64,000 nt of DNA from Ligustrum vulgare (Eukaryota > Streptophyta > Magnoliopsida > Lamiales > Oleaceae): contig OY743171.1 of assembly GCA_963555705.1 (NCBI GenBank), positions 16,181,352 through 16,245,351 of the forward strand, in the 5' to 3' direction. A program made the translations under genes and the position numbers. Of this stretch, positions 11,648-22,586 are shown piece after piece; the stretch's first letter is position 1, and every line of letters starts with the position of its first letter. The notes below the pieces were generated by a model. It did not search any database and was not told where the DNA came from. It saw nothing but the letters and a program-made list of their open reading frames with translations.

Positions 11648-12672
11648 ATAAATATCACCTGTATCCATTTGCATATACAGTTCTCATTAGCAGCAAGCAA
11701 TATAGTGTATCGCGCTACACCAAATTGGTCGACTTAGTACTATGCAACAGTACAGTCCTTTTAGCAACACATAATATTAAATGTTAAATGAAAAAAAAAA
11801 AGGCGTTTCGTTTTCTTTCATTGTTGGATTTTTTTTATTGTTAAAAAGTGATATTTTCTTTCATTGTTGGATTTTTTTTATTTTTTTATTTCTTATTTTT
11901 CATAATAATTATAATAATCACACTGCTTTAGTTTATTTGTTTTGGTTGGAACAGATAAAGTGCACGTTAAAGTTATAGAAGTTTTTCAAGGGAGACTTGA
12001 TCTTTGAAATAACATTTCTGCAATCAGAAACTAGTGTAAAAAATGGTAAGACCCGTGCCATTTCACTTTGTATATATTTGTTTTTATTTCGACGTGGATT
12101 GTAAATTTAGGATTTTATTAATTAATTTAATGTGTATAATTTGATCTAATACTCATTAAAAAATTTGAGGTGTATGTGCCTTCCTTTGGAATTTTGTATT
12201 GGAGTTTCAATATGACTTCCTAATTTTTTCACATGTTGGATATATAGCATGACAATGTGACATATGTCCTTTTCTTTTCAATTGTAAGAATCGTAATTTA
12301 TGTCATTGATTGTTTGTGAATATCATATCATGAGGGAATTTGAATGATTCATTAAGACTAGCTTTGCGCAATGCTTTTAAACGGTGGCCTGTTTGCCACG
12401 TGAACACGGTGTTATTTGATTTTGGTAAGAACATAAATGAGATCAATATGACAAAAGAATTTGAAAATATGCAATTCTCACATAATATTAGTTCACATGG
12501 AGGAATTATTTTTTACAGCTTATGCCCCGTTTAATTATTTCTCATACCTTGTGTACGTTTATCAGATGTGTTGGGGAATAATTCCATTTTTGACCTTTTG
12601 TCCAGGTGTTATTTCGTGTGAGACGTTGTTTATTCATGGGATAAAGTTTTATAACATATAGTTATTGGGATA
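11648..12672 (+). other. Non-coding tail of CACTA copy C1
   Basis: Colinear with 37466-38518. T-rich with short ORFs only (for example 12340-12534); its counterpart in copy A stays open (38176-38370) but matches no protein I recognise. No terminal repeat is seen. Confidence 0.6.
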
Positions 12673-13551
12673 CAAATGTGGGAACAGAGCTGCCCTTTAC
12701 CATTAGGACATTGTTCTAATCCAAATCCAATTATTTTAAAATAATTGCATTAATTCACAGGGTTTAATGTGTTTATATATAGAGTTTGCATTGCATATCA
12801 AATACCTTACTTTCCATATTTTGATGTTTTAGAATATTGGCTACTCAGCATTCATTAAAAAGGAGCTTCTAAATTCAATGTATTTCTATCTTATTTGACA
12901 TATGTCTACCCCTTCCAACAAAATTCTCAATTCTTCATTTTTACAATTGGAAATTACCTTCCTCTTCCCACTCCATAACTCTCCGTAATCCCAGCCCCAC
13001 TTCCACCTCGCCTCTATTGCAGAGGTGGGGGAGCGTGAAGGTGATGGAAGAGGAGGTAATAATGGAGGCGATGATTGTTTGGAGGACGGCTGTCAGTGGC
13101 GTGGGGGGAGGAGGTGGGCTCGTGAACATATGAAAGGTGAAATTGATGATTGGACGAAGCATAATTTTATGAAGTATTTAAATTCTAGCTAGCTTGACAG
13201 AATTACACAGAATTCTGGATGCATTTTGAAGGTACGTAGTAAAATAATTTTAGAACTCTTCTTTTCGAAAATACCTCCATTTATATTAATGAATAGATAC
13301 TAAAGAAATACTTCTGTTTCCATATAATTAATCTGAATTAATGTCCCTTTTTTCTGTAAGCAAGGGAGAGTTGTATCACATAGTATATATTTCAACTTTC
13401 TTATACTATAAATTCGGCTCAAAAACACAAAAGTATTGTACATACGTGCCCTTTTCAAAATACAGGCTCGGAATTATTTGAAGAATAATAAATGGCGAAA
13501 GTACAAGTTGCTTCCTTATTCGAATATCAACAATTTATAGAACGCCCCACT
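12673..13551. other. Unassigned sequence between CACTA C1 and the solo LTR
   Basis: Found once in the window. AT-rich except for a GC-rich block at about 12960-13130 whose plus strand reads EVGEREGDGRGGNN after a possible acceptor (TCTATTGCAG, 13012-13021). If the solo LTR at 13552-22513 is removed, this sequence runs straight into the region upstream of TDBD copy A, so it could hold upstream intron or 5' exon sequence of that gene. I do not recognise the reading frame and make no gene call. Confidence 0.4.
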
Positions 13552-14208
13552 TGTAGCGACCGAGAATTTTTCGTGACTTATTTAAATATTATTTAAAACA
13601 TGTCGCTATGACTTATCCTATTTATTTTTAAAAGAATATTCGTCTAGCCTCGTATTTCGAGTCGATATATGAAATCGAGTCCAAATCGATTTTAAGCCAA
13701 ATTTCGAATTTCTAAAATTATTTAAATCCAAAATTATTTTTAATTCCAAAATTTAATTATTTTAATTCCTAAAATTATTTTTAAAATCAAATTTTAAATT
13801 TATTTGTTATATTATTCAAAATTTTATTCTTAATACAATTCTTGTCCCGTTAGAAATCATAAATTATTTGCTATCTTATTTGAGTCCAAATTTCAACTGT
13901 TTTAATTCAATCCAACATATCAAGCCCAAATGTTGTACCAATCATTCAAGCTCATTTAAAAACCCAATAAGGCATTTTCTGGCCCAACCAATTCAACAGC
14001 TTCTTCCTCCCCAAGTATTTCCTTACACAACCATATTCACTTCCAAAATTCTCACAATTTTCCATGAATCAAGATTTAACCTAAACTACCATGTTTAACA
14101 CCTAAATCAACTATTAATTGGATCCGTATCTCTTGCATTCACGACACCCAAACCTCCTGCACGGTATACATTCTTCTCTCTCAAAGTATATTCAAGGCAG
14201 CCATCCTC

Positions 14209-14985
14209 TGTTGGTGGAATTTGTGAATAGTGACGCCAAAATATATTATAAATCCGTGCAAAAATTTGGACGGAATAACGGCAAGACAAATGCAAATAAA
14301 CAAGAGAAAATAAAAGGAGAAAAGTGATAAGCCGAGGCAAGAGTTGGACTCTTTGTCCTTAAGTCGAAATTGCCCCGCAACGGTGCCGACGGAATCCGAC
14401 AATCGACTCCCAAGATACAACGGCTTCCCTTGTGTTAGTAGCACTCCAAAACACAAGTTCGACGAACCGAATATTGGTTATTGTACTCCAAATATGAAAT
14501 GAATGAAAAATAATCCAAAAAAACAATGTTTATGAATTTGATTGGGAGAGAAATGAGTATAGTATATGTATTGCATATCAATTGTTTTTAAATAGGACAC
14601 CCAAAGGGTCCTATTTATAGAGTATGAAGGGTTTTGGACGGAATGGTTCAAGCCAAACCATGCAACCCTTCCAAAAGATGCACCAATTCCAGAAGGTACC
14701 TTTTCTCGGACAACCGTGCGACCGCACGGCTTTAGCGAAAACCAGAAAATAAAAACGACTTGTGGTCGCACTGTTCTTAACACCGTGCAACCGCACGGGA
14801 AAAAATCTGAATTATATTTTGTCCGAACCCCGTTTGTGCGCCCCGAAGCGGCGAAGCGGCAAACATAATTTTGCCTAAACGGATTGGGTCGGGTTTTGAG
14901 TATTTAGCCGAAGTCGACACGAAGTCACTTTAATCGATTTTAAACTCTCGAAACTTTAATCAATTTTATTAACCAATATCCAACA
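14209..14985 (-). repeat. 3' LTR of the copia element
   Basis: In minus orientation it starts TGTTGGATATTGG, directly after a polypurine tract (GTGGGGGAT on the minus strand, plus 14986-14994). It has a minus-strand TATA box (complement of TATTTATAG at 14612-14620) and two palindromic motifs (14714-14729, 14783-14798); one further palindrome present in the 5' LTR is deleted here. Confidence 0.94.
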
Positions 14986-15561
14986 ATCCCCCACATGAAT
15001 GGAAATTCCTCGATATGCGCAACACAATGTAAATGCAATGCAAATGAAATGCAGACTCTAATAAATGGAGTACATGCGACAAGTCACAGCATCAAGATAG
15101 GTAGCTTGTGGCCTTGAACCTTCTTTAGTTGAGTACAATTGGATTTACTAGGCTAGTTGGTGAACGCGATGTCTTGAACCATCCAGCCATTCATGTAAAC
15201 CTAAACAACTGTACCAACACCATGACTCATCTAACCAATTCGGTTCTCATGGTTGTGTCCATCTTGGCCCTGGACAACACTTGGCTTCATAAGTGCTCTA
15301 AGAGAATTAAGCCTCGAATTCTCGTAGAAGCGGCCCCACTTCACACTTATATAGGTGATCTCATACCTTTCCATTTCAAGGTTATGAATCATTAAAAGTA
15401 TATATATGTATACTTATCCTTATACACATTTTACATAGCACTTAAAATTTTTAGGAATGGGAATAAGTGCTTTATTCCGAATCATTTATGACTTAGTTGT
15501 CCCATTGAACCAAGATCTTGGGATCTCCAATCTACAAGGTTGGGTTTCCGTCATAGTAATT
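14986..15561 (-). other. 3' untranslated region and polypurine tract of the copia element
   Basis: Non-coding stretch between the polyprotein stop (15562) and the 3' LTR. The polypurine tract is at the LTR edge. The plus-strand ORF at 15129-15395 is antisense to this region, resembles nothing I know and is not called as a gene. Confidence 0.75.
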
Positions 15562-18500
15562 CTATTCAATAGGCTTTAGGCCCATTCCCCTTGAAAGATG
15601 GTATACTTGATCTCTCGCAAGTCCTTTCGTCAAAGGATCAGCCAAATTCTCTTTTGACTTCACATAGTTAATAGAGATTATACCATTCGATATTAATTGT
15701 TTAATGGTATTATGTCTCCGACGGATATGTCGAGACTTACCATTATACATACTATTTTGTGCCCTTGCTATTGCCGACTGATTATCGCAATGTATGTTAA
15801 TCGCAGAAACCGGCTTTTCCCAACATGGAATTTCTTCAAGGAAATTACGAAGCCATTCTGCTTCTTCACCGGCTTTGTCTAACGCAATTAACTCAGATTC
15901 CATTGTGGATCGAGCTATACATGTTTGCTTAGACGATTTCCAGGACACGGCTCCACTTCCAATGGTAAATACATAACCACTCGTGGATTTTGAATCCTTA
16001 GTGTCGGATATCCAATTTGCATCGGTATATCCTTCTAACACCGCGGGATATTTTGAGTAGTGTAATCCATATTCAACCGTGTGTCTTAAGTATCTAAGAA
16101 CTCGGTTTAGTGTCTTCCAATGTATAGCACTTGGATTACTAGTGAATCTACTCAATTTGTTGACTATGTATGCTATATCCGGTCTTGTGCAGTTGGTAAT
16201 GTACATCAAACTGCCTATGACACGCGAATATTCCAATTGAGATACGGGATCACCATTATTCTTTGCCAAATGTATGCCTAAATCAACTGGTGTTTTAATT
16301 GGTTTATCGTCATACGCCTTAAATTTCTTAAGTATAGTCTCAACATAATGTGATTGAGACAATGACAAACCATCGGATGTCTTAGAGATTTTGATCCCTA
16401 ATATTACATCCGCCACTCCCATATCTTTCATATCAAAATGTTTCGTTAACATTTTCTTAGTCGAGGAAATGACCTTAGAGTTATTTCCCATAATTAGCAT
16501 ATCATCAACGTATAGGCATACGATTACATATTCGTTAGGTGTGCTTTTAATGTAGACACATTTGTCACATTCATTGATTTTGAAGCCATTCGACAACATA
16601 GTTTTATCAAACTTTTCATGCCATTGCTTCGGTGCTTGTTTTAATCCATACAATGATTTCACAAGTTTACACACCTTCTTTTCGTTTCCTGGTGCAACAA
16701 ACCCTTCAGGTTGTTCCATATAGATTTCTTCTTCTAATTCACCATTTAGAAACGCGGTTTTAACATCCATTTGATGTATTTCAAGATCATGCAATGCCGC
16801 GATTGCAATCAAGACGCGTATAGATGTAATTCTTGTAACGGGAGAATAAGTATCAAAGAAATCCAATCCTTCCTTTTGTCTATACCCTTTGGCTACTAAT
16901 CTAGCCTTGTATTTGTCAATTGATCCATCCGACTTCAATTTCCTTTTGAAGATCCATTTGCAGCCTAAAGCTTTGTTTCCCGGAGGGAGTTCAACCAATT
17001 CCCAAGTATGGTTACTCATGATGGATTCAATTTCGTTACGTAGAGCTTCTTTCCAAAAAGGAGCTTCGGGAGTGGACATTGCTTCATCAAATGTCCTTGG
17101 GTCATTTTCAAGTAAATTTGTAACGAATTCTGGACCGAATGTCTTTGGAATTCGTTGCCTTTTACTACGTCTCGGTTCTTCATTTATTTGAAGATTGTCG
17201 TCTTTTCCATGTAGGTCATCATAAGTTCGTTTATTTGAACTTACTTCCTTTTCTTTACATGGAAAATTGTCTTCAAAAAAGACCGCATTTCTTGATTCAA
17301 TAATTGTACCGACATGTACATCAAGTACTTCGGATTTATGAACCAAGAATCGATATGCACTACTATTGATTGCATATCCAATAAAGACACAATCAATTGT
17401 CTTTGGTCCAATCGTAACTTGTTTAGGTTTGGGTATTTGTACTTTTGCTAAGCACCCCCACACATTAAGATATTTATAGGAAGGTTTCCGACCTTTCCAT
17501 AATTCGTAAGGCGATTCAACCTTATCCTTGTGTGGTATTTTATTTAGGATATGATTTGCAGAAAGTATGGCTTCCCCCCACAAGTTTTGAGGTAAGCCCG
17601 AACTAACCAACATTGCATTCATCATTTCCTTTAAAGTTCGGTTTTTGCGTTCAGCAATTCCATTAGATTGAGGTGAATATGGTGCAGTAATTTGATGAAT
17701 GATTCCAAATTCTGCACAAAATTCTTCAAATGGTGCAACATATTCTCCACCTCTATCACTACGAATCATTTTTATTCGTTTTCCAAGTTGATTTTCAACT
17801 TCGGCTTTGTAGTGTTTAAACACTTCCAACGCTTCATCCTTGCTTTTCAACAAGTATACATAACAGTACCTTGTGCAATCATCTATGAATGTGATGAAGT
17901 ACTTTTTACCACCCCTTGTTTGTACGAACTTTAAATCACACACATCCGTATGAATTAGTTCTAAAGGCGTCGTGGTTCGTTCAACCGAATGAAAAGGTGT
18001 TTTGGCCGATTTTGCCTCTACACATGTTTCGCATTTTCCATTATTAAAATGCATATTCGGAAGTAAACTTAAATTCATTAACTTTCCTATTGAATTAAAG
18101 TTTGCATGTCCTAATCTATGATGCCATAAATTAGACGACTCAAGAATATAAACCGAAGATGACGTTTTATTGCTTGTATTGTTTGGTACAATAGTTAGGA
18201 CATTCATTTTGAATAGTCCATCTTTTACATAGCCTTTGCCTACATACATATTATTTTTGGTAAGTACAAACTTATCCGATACAAAGACTAGTTTAAAGCC
18301 ATTTTTGCTTAACAAAGAACCCGACACAAGGTTCTTGCGAATATCCGGTACGTGAAGAACATTATTAAGGCTAAGTTCCTTTCCCGACGTCATCTTCAAT
18401 ATCACTTTGCCTTGTCCTTCTACCTTCGAAGTTGAGGAGTTCCCCATAAACAATTTTTCTCCCTCGGTTGGAGTATATGATGTGAACATTCCTCTATCCA

Positions 18501-19569
18501 CACATATGTGACGGGTTGCACCCGTATCAACCCACCATTCCATGGGATTTCCAACAAGGTTGCATTCAGAAACAACCGCCGATAAGTTCATATCGGACAT
18601 GCCATTTGATATGGCATCAGATTCGATCATATTGGCTTGGGCTTGCTTCTTCGGTTTGCGACAATCAACCGAACGATGGCCAGCCTTTCCACAATTGTAG
18701 CAATTTCCCTTGAACTTCTTTTCATTCCTCTTTGTAGATTCAACGGAGTGCTTCCTCTTCTTTCCTTTGTTGCTTGATTCAACCACATTTGCCTTTGATT
18801 GTGGTATGCCATTTCCAACACGCTTGTTCGAATTCCGGTTGTCTTCTTCAATTCTTAGTCGGACCACAAGTTCTTCAATATTCATCTCCTTGCGATTATG
18901 TTTGAGATAGTTTTTGAAGTCCTTCCACATGGGTGGAAGTTTCTCGATGATCGCAGCCACTTGAAATGATTCACTTAGAGACATATTCTCCGCATGAATG
19001 TCATGGAGTATGACTTGCAATTCTTGCACTTGATTGATGATCGTCTTCGAATCTACCATTTTGTAGTCCAAGAATTTCCCCATGATGAACTTCTTTGTTC
19101 CAGCGTCTTCGGTCTTGTACTTCTTTTCCAAGGATTCCCATAATTCCTTTGCAGATTTCTTGGAGCAATATACGTTGTACAAAGCATTGTCCAAGCCATT
19201 CAGAATATAGTTCTTGCAAAGAAAATCCGAATGTTTCCACGCATCCAAGGCAATCAATGATGCCCTATTATTTTCTCCTTCTTGCACGGCGGGAGGATCT
19301 TCATTCAAGAATTTCGCCAAGTTGAGGGTTGTGAGATAGAACAACATTTTCTGTTGCCACCTTTTGAAATCAACCCCGACAAATTTTTCCGGCTTTTCCC
19401 CATGTGAAACGGAGTTTGAATGCACGACGGTAGGGGTAGCCACAACAGAAGGAATCACATTTGTTGTAGTCACAATAGGAGGATTCCCACCGGTAGGAAC
19501 ACTTCCTTCAGAAGTTCCCATATTCAAATTATTATTCGAAGTAGTATCGGTATTAGAAACCGTATTCAT
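15562..19569 (-). CDS. Ty1/copia Gag-Pol polyprotein (1335 aa, intact)
   Basis: Single uninterrupted frame encoding all retrotransposition functions. Domains in order: N-terminal gag-like region (about 60-250, with [15 protein letters not shown]); CCHC zinc knuckle [14 protein letters not shown] (about 290); aspartic protease with [12 protein letters not shown] (about 345); GAG-pre-integrase HRLGHANF with a [11 protein letters not shown] zinc-binding end; integrase core with [11 protein letters not shown] and ERKNR supplying the D-D-E residues (about 540-650); RT with [46 protein letters not shown] and the catalytic YVDD (about 860-1075); RNase H with GYTDANW and [10 protein letters not shown] (about 1190-1260); and a DPLTKGL tail. 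Length is usual for copia. The first Met is 120-130 nt from the 5' LTR. Domain order PR-INT-RT-RH establishes copia; the finer lineage is not certain. Confidence 0.97.
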   Translation of the reverse strand: MNTVSNTDTTSNNNLNMGTSEGSVPTGGNPPIVTTTNVIPSVVATPTVVHSNSVSHGEKPEKFVGVDFKRWQQKMLFYLTTLNLAKFLNEDPPAVQEGENNRASLIALDAWKHSDFLCKNYILNGLDNALYNVYCSKKSAKELWESLEKKYKTEDAGTKKFIMGKFLDYKMVDSKTIINQVQELQVILHDIHAENMSLSESFQVAAIIEKLPPMWKDFKNYLKHNRKEMNIEELVVRLRIEEDNRNSNKRVGNGIPQSKANVVESSNKGKKRKHSVESTKRNEKKFKGNCYNCGKAGHRSVDCRKPKKQAQANMIESDAISNGMSDMNLSAVVSECNLVGNPMEWWVDTGATRHICVDRGMFTSYTPTEGEKLFMGNSSTSKVEGQGKVILKMTSGKELSLNNVLHVPDIRKNLVSGSLLSKNGFKLVFVSDKFVLTKNNMYVGKGYVKDGLFKMNVLTIVPNNTSNKTSSSVYILESSNLWHHRLGHANFNSIGKLMNLSLLPNMHFNNGKCETCVEAKSAKTPFHSVERTTTPLELIHTDVCDLKFVQTRGGKKYFITFIDDCTRYCYVYLLKSKDEALEVFKHYKAEVENQLGKRIKMIRSDRGGEYVAPFEEFCAEFGIIHQITAPYSPQSNGIAERKNRTLKEMMNAMLVSSGLPQNLWGEAILSANHILNKIPHKDKVESPYELWKGRKPSYKYLNVWGCLAKVQIPKPKQVTIGPKTIDCVFIGYAINSSAYRFLVHKSEVLDVHVGTIIESRNAVFFEDNFPCKEKEVSSNKRTYDDLHGKDDNLQINEEPRRSKRQRIPKTFGPEFVTNLLENDPRTFDEAMSTPEAPFWKEALRNEIESIMSNHTWELVELPPGNKALGCKWIFKRKLKSDGSIDKYKARLVAKGYRQKEGLDFFDTYSPVTRITSIRVLIAIAALHDLEIHQMDVKTAFLNGELEEEIYMEQPEGFVAPGNEKKVCKLVKSLYGLKQAPKQWHEKFDKTMLSNGFKINECDKCVYIKSTPNEYVIVCLYVDDMLIMGNNSKVISSTKKMLTKHFDMKDMGVADVILGIKISKTSDGLSLSQSHYVETILKKFKAYDDKPIKTPVDLGIHLAKNNGDPVSQLEYSRVIGSLMYITNCTRPDIAYIVNKLSRFTSNPSAIHWKTLNRVLRYLRHTVEYGLHYSKYPAVLEGYTDANWISDTKDSKSTSGYVFTIGSGAVSWKSSKQTCIARSTMESELIALDKAGEEAEWLRNFLEEIPCWEKPVSAINIHCDNQSAIARAQNSMYNGKSRHIRRRHNTIKQLISNGIISINYVKSKENLADPLTKGLARDQVYHLSRGMGLKPIE

Positions 19570-19682
19570 TTCTGTTTACGTAAAATAGAAGATCAACCAA
19601 AATCAAAAATAGAAAGGTAGAAGAAGAAGTTAAACTACACAAGTTTAACAAACACAAATGTCGCTATCACAAATATAGAAAG

Positions 19683-19698
19683 AATTTCGACTTAAGAT
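19683..19698 (-). other. Atypical primer-binding site region of the copia element
   Basis: The bases just after the 5' LTR on the minus strand read ATCTTAAGTCGAAATTC, not the expected TGGTATCAGAGC. CTTAAGTCGAAATT (plus 19683-19696) is perfectly complementary over 14 nt to a segment of the same LTR (plus 19848-19861). GACTTAAGAT also matches the anticodon arm expected for a tRNA-Leu(UAA). A half-tRNA primer or self-priming are the two readings; neither is proven. Confidence 0.5.
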
Positions 19699-20100
19699 TG
19701 TTGGTGGAGTTTGTGAATAGTGACGCCAAAATATATTATAAATCCGTGCCAAAATTTGGACGGAATAACGGCAAGACAAATGCAAATAAACAAGAGAAAA
19801 TAAAAGGAGAAAAGTGATAAGCCGAGGCAAGAGTTGGACTCTTTGTCCTTAAGTCGAAATTGCCCCGCAACGGTGCCGACGGAATCCGACAATCGACTCC
19901 CAAGATACAACGGCTTCCCTTGTGTTAGTAGCACTCCAAAACACAAGTTCGACGAACCGAATATTGGTTATTGTACTCCAAATATGAAATGAATGAAAAA
20001 TAATCCAAAAAACAATGTTTATGAATTTGATTGGGAGAGAAATGAGTATAGTATATGTATTGCATATCAATTGTTTTTAAATAGGACACCCAAAGGGTCC

Positions 20101-20109
20101 TATTTATAG
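20101..20109 (-). promoter_or_regulatory. TATA box of the copia 5' LTR
   Basis: The minus strand reads CTATAAATA followed by GGACCC. It lies about 530 nt upstream of the polyprotein start, placing transcription start near 20070. The same box is conserved in the other LTR (14612-14620). Confidence 0.7.
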
Positions 20110-20202
20110 AGTATGAAGGGTTGTGGACGGAATGGTTCAAGCCAAACCATGCAACCCTTCCAAAAGATGCACCAATTCCAGAAGGTACCTTTTCTCGGAC
20201 AA

Positions 20203-20310
20203 CCGTGCGACCGCACGGTTATAATCCGTGCGGCCGCACGGCTTTAGCGAAAACCGGAAAATAAAAACGACGTGTGGTCGCATGGTTCTTAACACCGTGC
20301 GATCGCACGG
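20203..20310. promoter_or_regulatory. Cluster of three 16-bp palindromes in the copia U3
   Basis: CCGTGCGACCGCACGG (20203-20218), CCGTGCGGCCGCACGG (20226-20241) and CCGTGCGATCGCACGG (20295-20310). The last two are perfect palindromes; the centre base pair varies while the CCGTGCG arms are kept. They lie about 95-210 bp upstream of the TATA box in element orientation. Likely dimeric-protein binding sites or promoter enhancer units; the binding protein is unknown. Confidence 0.65.
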
Positions 20311-21875
20311 GCAAAAATCTGAATTATATTTTGTCCGAACCCCGTTTGTGCGCCCCGAAGCGGCGAAGCGGCAAACATAATTTTGCCTAAACGGATTGGG
20401 TCGGGTTTTGAGTATTTATCCGAAGTCGACACGAAGTCACTTTAATCGATTTTAAACTCTCGAAACTTTAATCGATTTTATTAACCAATATCCAACATCC
20501 TCCATAACCAGCGGCCTATTCCATCGAACCACCACCTAAGCCGCTCGCCTATCCTCTGCCTTCTTCACAACCAAAACAACCAAACTCCACTGCACAATCT
20601 GTAATCGATCTCCATCACCACATATCACCAACATCAATTCAACAGCAAACATAACCACACAACTCGAGCTCGAGACCCCTTCACCACTCGAATCACCATC
20701 ACCACTTTCACAGCCAAAAGCACATACAAATCAAATTTTGAGAAATTAAATTCACCATTATACTGCAAAACCAAATTCACAACCTCCTGCCCTTGTTTCT
20801 CTTCGAAGATTGAATCATCATCACCAACTGCAAACCAGTCCACAATCTGCAATGTTTAATTTCAAACACCTCATTCTCGGCCACCTCCAACCTTTACCCA
20901 GCTTAAATCCAAATCTCCAAACCGCAACAAACCTTCATCATCTCAACCAAAACTGGACCATTACACTGCTTGCCAAGTGACCAAAAACAATCGCCAAACC
21001 CAAACCTCTAGCCACCAATTTCGAACCCGCAGCTACCACCTTCACCGCCACCCTCACTCCACTACAATGACACCACACCATCGCACAAACCGCTCAAGCC
21101 GCCTCCACAAATTCGAAAAATCACCACTGTTGCCCACTTCCAAAATCAAACCCAAATCAAAACTCAAAAACCAAAGAGTAAACCAACCCACACACTAACC
21201 TTGAGCCGCCACTCCGTCACCGAAGATTTGGATGTAAACCATGGCTTCAAGAAATAAACTCAGCCTCTCGATTCACACACCAAGTTTTCCCAGCCTCCTT
21301 CTTCTTCCGCCCTACACCGCCGCAACCGCCGCCCTTGAAGGCGGCGTCACCGCCTGCGAACGCCGGTGAAGGCACCGGCGGCTTCGCCCCTACCTCTATC
21401 TCTCGCTCTTTCTCGGTGCAAATGGAGAGAGAAAGGGATTTCTCTTTTTAAATATATTTTGATTTTATAAAATTGTCCCTTAATCCCCATCTTTGGAAAG
21501 TCATTTAATTCGGTCCCTATTGATTTGAAATCCTTTTAATTTCAGCCCAAAGTTTGAAAAGTTATTCAATTCAGTCCCTTTTGGTTTCAAATCATCAATT
21601 TCAGCCCTTAAGTTTTAAATGAGTTTTAATCAGCCCTTTCATTTTGAAAATCAATTATTTCAGCACTATAGTTTAATATTCGTTTTGAGTTTCAACCCAA
21701 CTTTCAAAGTATTCATTTTAGTCCTCCAAGTTTTAAAATGATCATTTCAGTCCTCAAATTTTAATATACTATAAATTTCTAAAGGCTAATGTAACTTATG
21801 GGCTAGACGAGGCGCTTGGACATTTAGAAGAACAACGTGAACTTTCTTACTCAACTTTCAGACTCGTGATTTGAG

Positions 21876-22227
21876 GTAGACTCGCCCCCATTAATTAGTT
21901 TAAATTATAATTGCATGTCTTATGTGAAATTACGTGATTTACATGCTTTGATGCATGAGACGAGAAAAGAATATCTCTTATGAGATAAATGAGAAATGAT
22001 GATGTTATGCATAACTTATGTGCCTTAAGTGCACGAGACGAGACTACCCACACCCTATAATTTTACGAGCCTTGATTTTGAAAATAAAATAGCCCAAGAA
22101 TATGATGATGATGTCACTATATGATTGCATAATTACGTGTTCAATTATTCTGTAAATTAATTATTGGCGATGAGTCTGCTGAGTATTTTTCGAAATACTC
22201 ATTCCATTATTTTAACAGTTTTTGCAG
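21876..22227 (+). other. Putative LTR-internal intron (352 nt) in solo LTR 13552-22513
   Basis: Donor GAG|GTAGAC, branch-like TTTTAAC and acceptor TTTTTGCAG ending at 22227. The hairpin just upstream (22181-22200) has a TTCG loop and a compensatory base change relative to the other LTRs. Confidence 0.55.
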
Positions 22228-22586
22228 ATCTCAGAGAAGGCGGAGAATGAAATGGGAGCTGTGGCAAATTAAATAAATGATGATGTTATTAGACAATTTT
22301 ACGAATGTTACTCGTTAAATTATTTATCGTTAATTTCATTTAAATAATTGAGACACAAGTTTTATGAATTGTTGTATATTTAAATTAATCAAATTTCCGC
22401 TGAAGTTTTCAAATGATGAATGTGATGCTTTGAATTAAGTTTATTTTTCGCAATAAAGTCAGTTTTAAAGGACGAAGTGGCGTTCCCGGGTGTCCAGAAC
22501 CCGGGGCGTTACACCACTAGTTGCGTGACATTGTTATTTTTTTATTTAAGGTAATATAACTCCTGTAATTTTTATAATCTTTTCAG

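Larger units (their letters stand above)
7852..12672 (+). mobile_element. CACTA (En/Spm) transposon remnant, copy C1 (right part)
   Basis: Begins inside the DUF4216 coding segment where the gypsy element inserted, then runs through the second (Ulp1-type) ORF, a TA microsatellite, a GC-rich array and a non-coding tail. It is colinear with copy A (33252-38518). Similarity to copy A ends after the shared GTTATTGGGATA near 12672, where copy A meets a Tat LTR and this copy continues into unassigned sequence. No CACTA-type terminal repeat is visible at this end, so the true right border is unknown. Confidence 0.85.
14209..20497 (-). mobile_element. Complete Ty1/copia retrotransposon, minus orientation
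   Basis: LTRs at 14209-14985 (777 bp) and 19699-20497 (799 bp), both TGTTGG...CCAACA, flanked by the TSD TCCTC (14204-14208 and 20498-20502). Between them a single intact minus-strand polyprotein ORF. The LTRs differ by about a dozen substitutions plus a deletion of about 25 bp in the left one, suggesting a fairly young insertion. It is the youngest layer here, nested in a solo LTR. It is structurally complete, so activity cannot be excluded from sequence. Confidence 0.96.
19699..20497 (-). repeat. 5' LTR of the copia element
   Basis: Full-length copy (799 bp) bounded by TG...CA, with TSD TCCTC at 20498-20502. Contains the minus-strand TATA box and three palindromes upstream of it. It supplies the presumed promoter of the polyprotein gene. 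Confidence 0.94.
13552..22513 (+). mobile_element. Solo gypsy LTR (TSD CCACT) carrying a nested copia element
   Basis: Starts TGTAGCGACCGAGAATTTTT and ends CCCGGGGCGTTACA. CCACT flanks it at 13547-13551 and 22514-22518. Without the copia insertion (14209-20502) the LTR is about 2.7 kb. There is no PBS, pol or second LTR, so it is a solo LTR, normally left by recombination between two LTRs. It has the family landmarks: GTCGCTA near the start, CGTCTAGCC at about 13641, GGCTAGACGAGG at about 21813 and an AATAAA near 22453. Confidence 0.92.

Noticed and set aside
15129..15395. 88-aa plus-strand ORF in the copia 3' region
   Set aside because: Antisense to the copia 3' UTR, no recognisable domain, and no counterpart elsewhere in the window to test conservation.
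19683..19698. Chloroplast trnL-UAA fragment
   Set aside because: Only about 10 bases resemble a Leu anticodon arm; no tRNA cloverleaf surrounds it.
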